Made by a program: the position numbers and the translations under genes. Positions 57,450 to 64,000 of a stretch of DNA of 64,000 nucleotides are shown here, piece after piece; the first letter of the stretch is position 1, and every line of letters begins with the position of its first letter. Source of the stretch: Sycon ciliatum. Its lineage: Eukaryota > Porifera > Calcarea > Leucosolenida > Sycettidae. The stretch is taken from positions 6,476,495 through 6,540,494 of the forward strand of contig NC_088643.1 of the NCBI RefSeq assembly GCF_964019385.1, read 5' to 3'. The notes beneath the pieces were generated by a model. It saw nothing but the letters and a program-made list of their open reading frames with translations. It searched no databases and was not told the origin of the DNA.

Positions 57450-57654
57450 TTTCGTGATGCCGCTTTCTAACGTTACTTGAGTTGAGAAGTGAAGAATGTG
57501 CAAGTGGCTGCGTTGGAGTTTGTGGACAATTAGAGTTTTTTTAACCAATTGGAGGTCATGACATGGGTAAAGTGTGAAGATATACTTTCGGGTAGTCTTA
57601 GGTAGATCACTACTTTGGATAAGTCAAGTAACGTTAGAAAGCGGCATCAAGAAA
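57450..57654. mobile_element. Small MITE with TA flanks, copy B
   Basis: Duplicate of 42,849-43,053. Confidence 0.6.
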
Positions 57655-57772
57655 TAACGATTTCCTTGCATCAAGCATAAACAGATGCTGGGAATACAAT
57701 TGCAGTAGCCGGTGTTTCTTGGCGTGCAGACTCAAAAAACACCACCAGATAAAGAAGAAGAATATTATTTTG

Positions 57773-57845
57773 AAGGATCAATTGGGGAAGTCAACTGCCT
57801 GAAAAGAGAAAAAATTCAGGCAGTTCACTTCCCCAATTGATCCTT
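57773..57845. repeat. 31-bp hairpin, copy B (one mismatch)
   Basis: Duplicate of 43,172-43,244 with one changed base in the left arm (AAGTCAACTG). Confidence 0.8.
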
Positions 57846-59811
57846 TGAATTTGAAGTTCTCCCAATCCTTTCAAAATATTATTTTGACTAGTACTATTCT
57901 TTAATATAGCTATGAATAGGATGAAGGCAGCAGACATTATTCTTTGTGAATAATAATATTATTCTTTGGCCCAGTATCAGCGAGAATCGACCTACGGGTG
58001 AAACTATTTTTTGACAGAAAAAGTCATTTTCTGCAACGGCAAAAATCTCTTGCTTCGCGCTGTGCACATCCAAACAAAAATTAGTTCATTGCGACAATGA
58101 AAGCTTTTGATTGTCCTAAAAGTGTAGTAGGAGCGTTGGCTCATGATGGCCAACTGCTGTCCATCTCTGCAAGAAGTCATTGGACTTCCTAGGTAGGAAT
58201 CGTCGCGTCTGGTAGAGAACGACAACAGTTCTCACAAGATGTTTTTGTCGACACCCAATTCCTATTTTAGCAACGAGAAATTCAACTTTATTTATGCGCT
58301 CCGCCGAAGGAGCTCTTTCCTGATGGAAGAACTTTCTGACATCTTGAAATCCTCGTAGGGCCCTTCTGATTTTAGGACAGCTCCTGTCAGGGGAAATACC
58401 CAACGAGGAGACACTAGTGAGGCGACGGCGACAGAAGCGGTTCAACTGAAATGTCCTGGATCAACTCGAGTTAGGACGAAAGAGCTCTGCCGCTTATGAC
58501 ATGATCTGTCACCCTGAACTCCGTGCTGTACACCAAAATCCTAGCATGGTGCTAGAGCTGAGCTAACCTGTGTCTGTTGTGATCTATGAACTCTCTGCGC
58601 TCAGCGCTGGAATCATGGCACACTGACGCGTATGCTACCACTGAGTTTCCCACAGAGATCAAATTTGCAGCAGAACCATGATGGACTCCATATACCACAG
58701 AATCATGTACAAGATGAAGTCCATGCTGTTAGAATGTTGTGTCTGTGCCATATTCCCTGTGGCATGCACAGATTGGGACTCCAGGTGTAGTTGTAGCTAC
58801 GCTCCCTCCTGTTCTGGACTTCTGTGGGTTTTCAGCAGACTTGGGAGGGTGCAAGCAATTTGCATTGGTCCGCAGTGATGAGGATCAAGAGTGACGGTGA
58901 CGGTGACGGTGACGGGCGGCGGCGGGCGGCGGGCCGGGGGCCGGGGCAAGACCATCCATGCTCTACGCCAGAGGTTGTGCGAGAGTTGTTGTGCAACAAC
59001 AACTGGATGGCTGATTTATTCACTGCCTTTTGTAACACACAGTATTCTGATGTGGAAAACGCTGTGATAAATTGTTGTATTTCCTGATATGTACCTATGC
59101 TTGTTTAAAAAAATTTGAACACTCTACGATGAAGGAGACGGCTATGGCGGAGTTTTGAACTTGTCATTTGCATGCCTGACGTTGAGACGACGTCGCTGCG
59201 TTCCAGCGCTGGTTGTTTGACTGCTGAGGCAAAGAATGTGGTATCATCGTGCTGGTCTCGTCCAGAGCTTTCCAACGAGCCCAAGATTCTAAAAATCGAA
59301 TGAGTACAACTAAAGTTATGACCTGGCAAAGCTGAAATTTCGTTCGACGTTTCAATGGGTGAAATTTATATGACGGTTAAAGGGTTAAGAAGCTTCTGGG
59401 TCATTGATATTGATTTGTTCCATCTAATACTTTGCCACGTGATCACTAGATATAGGGAGTTAAATCACGTGACCGGGCACTTACATTGGGTCTCTACACG
59501 CGGATGTACGCATGGCCAGGTGGGCAGCGTCGCGGTTTTTTTTTAATGTTTTGCTGCAAGCTCAAATTTTTGAGCAAGAAGACAGCCATTTCCTGGTTCG
59601 TGAAAACAGTAGCTTTTGTTTGGTGTGTCGCTTGCCGTCATAGAGCCGTTTTCCGACGTCCAAAGTTCATTTCGATCGTGTTTTTCAGTGCTTTCTTCTG
59701 GTTGCTCGCCGAGGAAACGCTCATATTCGTGTAGAGCACCCTCGAATTTAGTACGATCGAGTCGTCCTGCAACTTCAGGAATTAGCAAAAGTCTGCCAAA
59801 TTACCTGATCG
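57846..59811. other. Non-coding stretch upstream of transposase-like gene, copy B
   Basis: Matches 43,245-45,148. At 58,890-58,945 it has a copy-specific GC-rich insertion: GTGACG repeats followed by GGCGGCGGGC blocks. No gene. Confidence 0.5.
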
Positions 59812-61620
59812 ATGGCAAGTCATACAGAAAAGGAGACAGATGACAGCACCAAGGACGTCGTTGGAGATATGTGTAAAGTGCTGGGTTTGACTCGGACGTC
59901 GCTGCTAAATTCAGTGGAAAACAACGATGCATTTACGTCTCTGAAGCGTAGTGCTGAGAGCTTGTCCAATGGTCTTGTGTTGGAGCTTTTCCGATTAAAA
60001 GAAACGGAGAAACTGACGTTCAAGGCTTTCACAACATGGCTGGAAGGAATATCTGGGAGAGAACGTTCAACTTTAAATTCGAAGGCAGTGTCTGTCAAAA
60101 TGAACAGACTGAAAGACAGACGTACTTACCTCCTGAAAGCAAACAAAGAGCAGTGGCATTTGCTTTCTGAGCAGGTATTTGAGCTTCCAGCTGGAGAGGC
60201 AGCAGGCTCTGGGTCCAGAGCTGGATCAAGCAGTGAAGCTGAGAGCAAATCCGCCGTGTCCAGTTCTGACCAGGCCACTGTAGAGATGATGGCTGCTGAA
60301 CTTCTGTCCATGGAAGGAGAACTTGCTACTGTGAACAAAAGGAAAGATGCTCTGGAGGAGACTGTAAAGAGGCAGCGGGATAAGATCAGGAATGCGACAA
60401 AGAAGATGAAGCGCCAAGACAGTGCCCTTGCGGAGGCCCAGGATAGCGAGGAGAACACAGAGGTTTCGTATCTGGAGCGCAAGCTTACAAACGAGCAGCA
60501 CCGTGTTTATTAATACCAAAAGCAGCTGTCAGTCAAGGACGAGAATATGAGGGAGCTTGAATGTAGCCTGGCGGAAGTTCGCCGATTGCTCTCTGCGGCT
60601 CAGAGCGAGATTTCTTCTCTTGAGGCTGGCCTGATGGATGCGCATGAAGAAACGGAATACTGTGACACAGATGTGAAGACGATGGATGTTGGGAAATATC
60701 GAGATGCTGTGAGGGAGTGCTGTCTAGGCTTACTGGCGATGAATGTGGGAGTAAGGCATGTCGGTCCAGTTATCCGAACCGTATTGAAAATGGTTGGTAA
60801 ATCAGCTGATCCCCTTCCAAGTGCCGGGCTGCTCTCCAAAATGCTTGTAGTTGTAGAGCTCAAGCAAATCAGTTCAATGCAAGTTGGCGAGTCCCTGATG
60901 GAAGCATCTAGCACCACCCTCCACAGCGATGGCACAAGTAAGGGTGGCTTCAAGTTCGGCAGCCACCAGGTGGCACGAACTGCCACAGAAGTGCTGACTC
61001 TGGGAATTGTGAACATGAAGTATGGTAGTGCAGACCATGTGTTGGACAAGCTTAAGCAAGTACTGGGAGATGTCGCGAGTGCTTGCAGTGGCGACGGCAA
61101 AGAACAAATTGCGGAGATCTTGAAAGGCATCACCAATACCATGGGTGACCGCTGCATAGTGCAGAAGAAATTCAACCAACTGCTGCAGGAATACCGTGCT
61201 GACGTATTGCCAAGTGTTGTTGGCGGATGGGAGGATTTGACATCGGAGCAGCAGAGCAAGTTAACAACAATGAACAACTATTTCTGCGGACTCCACTACA
61301 TATTCGGATTAGCAGACCAAGCCCAAGAGTGCCTGAAAAAGTGGGAAGAGGTCCATTTCGAAGGCAAGGCATTTGGGGCCACAGAGCTGCCACGGGTGTT
61401 TGACACGACCGAGTCCAGAGTGATCCGCATGCTTCGCACCACTGCCAATGCCTTTGAAAAGCATGGCAACGAACAGGCCGGCTGCATGGCTGACTTCAAT
61501 GTCTACATGGAGGAGACTGGCATTCCTGTCCCACTTGCCGAGCTACGTGGTAACCGCAGCTATGTTTGCTTTTACAACGGCGCCGGTGTCTACTATTTGC
61601 GAGAGACCCTTCTCCAGTAG
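59812..61620 (+). pseudogene. Coiled-coil transposase-like protein, copy B, one nonsense codon
   Basis: 603 codons from ATGGCAAGTCATACAG to TAG, nearly identical to copy A. The 7 bases missing from A are present here, but a TAC-to-TAA change at 60511-60513 stops the frame at about residue 234, inside the coiled coil. Landmarks: coiled coil (residues 165-290), candidate catalytic Asp in LHSDGTSK (about residue 372), EVLTLGIVNMK, NTMGDRCIVQKK, CxxH in YFCGLHYIFG (about 491), LRGNRSYVCFYNGAG near the end. The C-terminal part present in locus 1 is absent. Not a known family to me; best guess is a hAT/Kolobok-type DDE transposase or a domesticated relative. Confidence 0.65.
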
Positions 61621-61678
61621 ATACCTCCAGATGACAAAAGCAGCAAAACGTCATTTTGTGAAAAATCACCCTAACTAA

Positions 61679-62075
61679 GGGTGCGTTCTTAAATCCTCTC
61701 GGAAAAGTTGGACACTCTCCGAAAAGCTCGAGAGCTGTTCTTATTCTCTCCGACTTTAAGGAGGCTCTCCAAAGCTCTCCAAGCTTCAGAGGTGGTTGAA
61801 ACTCGGAGATTCCCGCGGTTTGGGATCAGCGCTTGCGAACTACGACTAAAAGCCACGTGTTAATCATGAGTGTACCCATTTCCCTTTTCGCATACGCACA
61901 CGTGCATATTACATTCATCACTCAAGATCGCTTCCTTTGGCGCTTCATTTTGCTTGACATGTGCAAAATATCTCCGAATTCTTCGAGACCCGTTCTTGAA
62001 TTATCCCGGTTCAGCGGTTTCTTTGACTTCTCTTTTCTTCTCCTCCGAGAAGCTAGGGAATATAAGAACGCACCC
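61679..62075. mobile_element. PIF/Harbinger-type MITE, copy B
   Basis: Duplicate of 47,009-47,405, same length, TAA flanks. Confidence 0.8.
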
Positions 62076-62268
62076 TAAGGTCCATTTTTGCAGATCCTGG
62101 GCCATATCATAAGCCTTGACGGACAAATTTGCTTTGGGGGTGCACACAGAAAACTGAGCATACGATTTTTATTCATATCCCACAACTGCGTGCACATGCA
62201 TTTGAAGTGAACATCTGCGCACGCTAGTGCTAGGGATGATGGACAAAACCTAGTGTGATAGTCCCGAC

Positions 62269-63153
62269 CAGGGAGTAGTAAAATACAGCGAGGTGACACG
62301 CCACTAATCGTGATTTTCGATGGGTGCCTCGCGCTTGTTTTTTTTTCTTTTGCAAAAAAAGATGATCTGCTTAATCAATCTTGAGTATTTGTCGAAGAAC
62401 TAATTCCGTGAAAAGGTCTATCCATCTCATGGAACAGCATTTGTTTTGCTCTTGTGATGCATCTGTGTCATCGTCATATGGAAAGGTATCACCCTTCCGA
62501 AATTCGTCCCGATCGACGGCATGGAGCAATAGAACGAAGGTGATTTCCTTGAGAACAATATGTGTATGATTGGAGATGAAAAGCGAGTGCACCGATTTCG
62601 AAGTCGAAAAAATCTCTAGGACACCACACGATCGGCACTAATTTCTCCTCAGTTGTGATCAACCAGTACTTCTCTACCTTCTTTGTGATGATGAGCATTT
62701 CATATTATCGTATGCTAGAGATTCGGGAGTTCACATTTCGGAATGAAATGTTCCTAAGTTTGTGAAGGATTGAAATGCGGCCTACATCGTCGTAAACAGC
62801 TTGTATCGACACAGGGAAAATCTACGGCGCGCAGGGATATCTCCCAAAGTGATACCACTCTTGCTGGACTTCTATCCTGACATAGTGGTAGTTTGGTCGA
62901 CTACCAAACTTTGTGAAGGCAGACAATTGTTGGAAATTCTCAGCGCTGAGTTTCTACGGGCTGCAGTAGGAGTCTCTTTGGCGGTAGGTATTTTACTACT
63001 CCCTGATCGAGAGAATCCTCATCCGCGCGCGTGTCTACACACTTCGGTTCCCATAGTACCCCAATCTCACCCGCCGGGTGAAAACGGTGCTGAGGCAATC
63101 GTCAAACTGGCCGTATATGCTCGTGTCACCTCCCTGTATTTTACTACTCCCTG
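62269..63153. mobile_element. hAT-type MITE, copy B
   Basis: Duplicate of 47,599-48,483 with the same GTCCCGAC duplication (62261-62268, 63154-63161) and the same 885-base length. Confidence 0.9.
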
Positions 63154-64000
63154 GTCCCGACACGAGCAACGCAACGAAACTATTACTTTGCTTTAGTGCG
63201 AAAAAATAATTGCGAACAACGGGATAATGCAGCAAAATTAGTAAGTTGATGTTCAAGCCTTCAGTTCAACTTACTTACCGTCCATGGTAGTGAGAGTCTT
63301 CGATCCGTCTAGCTGAGCTTCTGCCGAATTCTGCAGCCTCGTACTAGTTAGCAGAGAATTATTGGACTTTCCACTACGACAATCAGTGTATTCGCCTAGC
63401 TACAGCGGGGCAGCAACACCATCAGTAAATCTAGAGAAGAATTGAAATATGTTCAGTAGGAAGGCAAGCCTCGGGTACTCAGTCAGTACTAGAAGTAGTG
63501 TTAGCTACTGATAGTGATACTCCGCTACAACTGAAACAAATCTCTCCCAAAGCCTTTTATCCCCATGCTGTTATGTAGGCGAATCCACAACCACTGATTT
63601 TTTACACACAGCTGGTAGTGACCATGCGAACCGCTGGGGACACGTACACGCCAGCTAGCTAAAGACTAAGTCACGTGATCGAACACAATGCGCGTTATTC
63701 TTACGTGTGCAACACTGCCAAGGCCAAGTGCATGTATAATGACTATGTACTAGCCCCACGTAGATGAACACGTGATGTCATTCATAATGACTATGTACTA
63801 GCCGCACGTAGATGAACACGTGATGTAGGTCTTCGGCCCCTTTGCCTTTGGCTTCCTCTACGTCACGTGGCCACGTAGACGAAGTTCGAAGCCAAAGAGT
63901 GGCCACGTAGACATGGCAGACGAAGCCGAAGCCTGTAACCGAAGACCGACATCACGTGTACTCATTATGCATTAATCACATGTAGTCGGTCTCGACTCTC
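63154..64000. repeat. DR dispersed repeat, copy B (runs out of the window)
   Basis: Matches 48,484-49,275. On the minus strand the exon-like block ends ACCATGGACG|GTAAGTAAG (exon end 63279), the strongest donor among the copies and the only one with an ATG in good context just before it. Confidence 0.85.

Overview
This is a 64-kb stretch of animal nuclear DNA, most likely from an invertebrate. Genes are spliced, with GTAAGT/GTGAGT donors and pyrimidine-AG acceptors. There is no operon-like packing, microsatellites are abundant, and transposable elements are dense and nested. The mix (Helitron, Ngaro/DIRS-type retroelement, piggyBac, hAT- and Harbinger-like MITEs, several LINEs, tRNA-like SINEs, hammerhead retrozymes) suits a marine invertebrate such as a sponge or cnidarian. 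The sequence alone does not give the species.

Layout. 1-3,090: 3' part of a Helitron with a frameshifted helicase and a textbook 3' hairpin plus CTAG end. 3,480-16,000: an old dispersed repeat ('DR') cut by a 4.9-kb split-direct-repeat tyrosine-recombinase retrotransposon (7,611-12,526) and a 2.8-kb piggyBac element (12,629-15,461) whose two-exon transposase gene is apparently intact. 16,100-25,500 ('locus 1'): a conserved 5' exon, a decayed transposase-like gene on the minus strand and a spliced F-box-type gene on the plus strand. 25,500-33,400: LINE and SINE debris plus hammerhead-ribozyme retroelements. 34,233-35,374: an uninterrupted (GT)571 tract. 36,600-49,900 (copy A), 49,918-52,312 (partial copy C) and 52,766-64,000 (copy B) are a recent tandem segmental duplication. 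Each full copy holds a LINE C-terminal zinc-finger tail, an F-box-gene paralogue, a degenerate retrozyme trimer, a transposase-like gene and the same Harbinger-like and hAT-like MITEs.

Two themes stand out. First, at least four, probably five, unrelated hammerhead ribozyme families occur here. Two are in direct-repeat retrozymes with target-site duplications (TSDs). Three are in both arms of long inverted repeats, one of which has a 14-bp TSD and contains a retrozyme of another family. Second, an undescribed two-gene module (coiled-coil RNase-H-like/CxxH transposase-type protein, antisense to an F-box-type protein, behind a conserved non-coding first exon) occurs at three loci in the same order and orientation. 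It is either a repeatedly duplicated host locus or a large uncharacterised mobile unit.

Most coding sequence is mobile-element derived and broken. The best candidates for intact genes are the piggyBac transposase and the locus-1 F-box-type gene; the copy-B paralogue has one long open exon but no visible first exons. The insertion order can be read from nesting and from empty sites elsewhere in the window.
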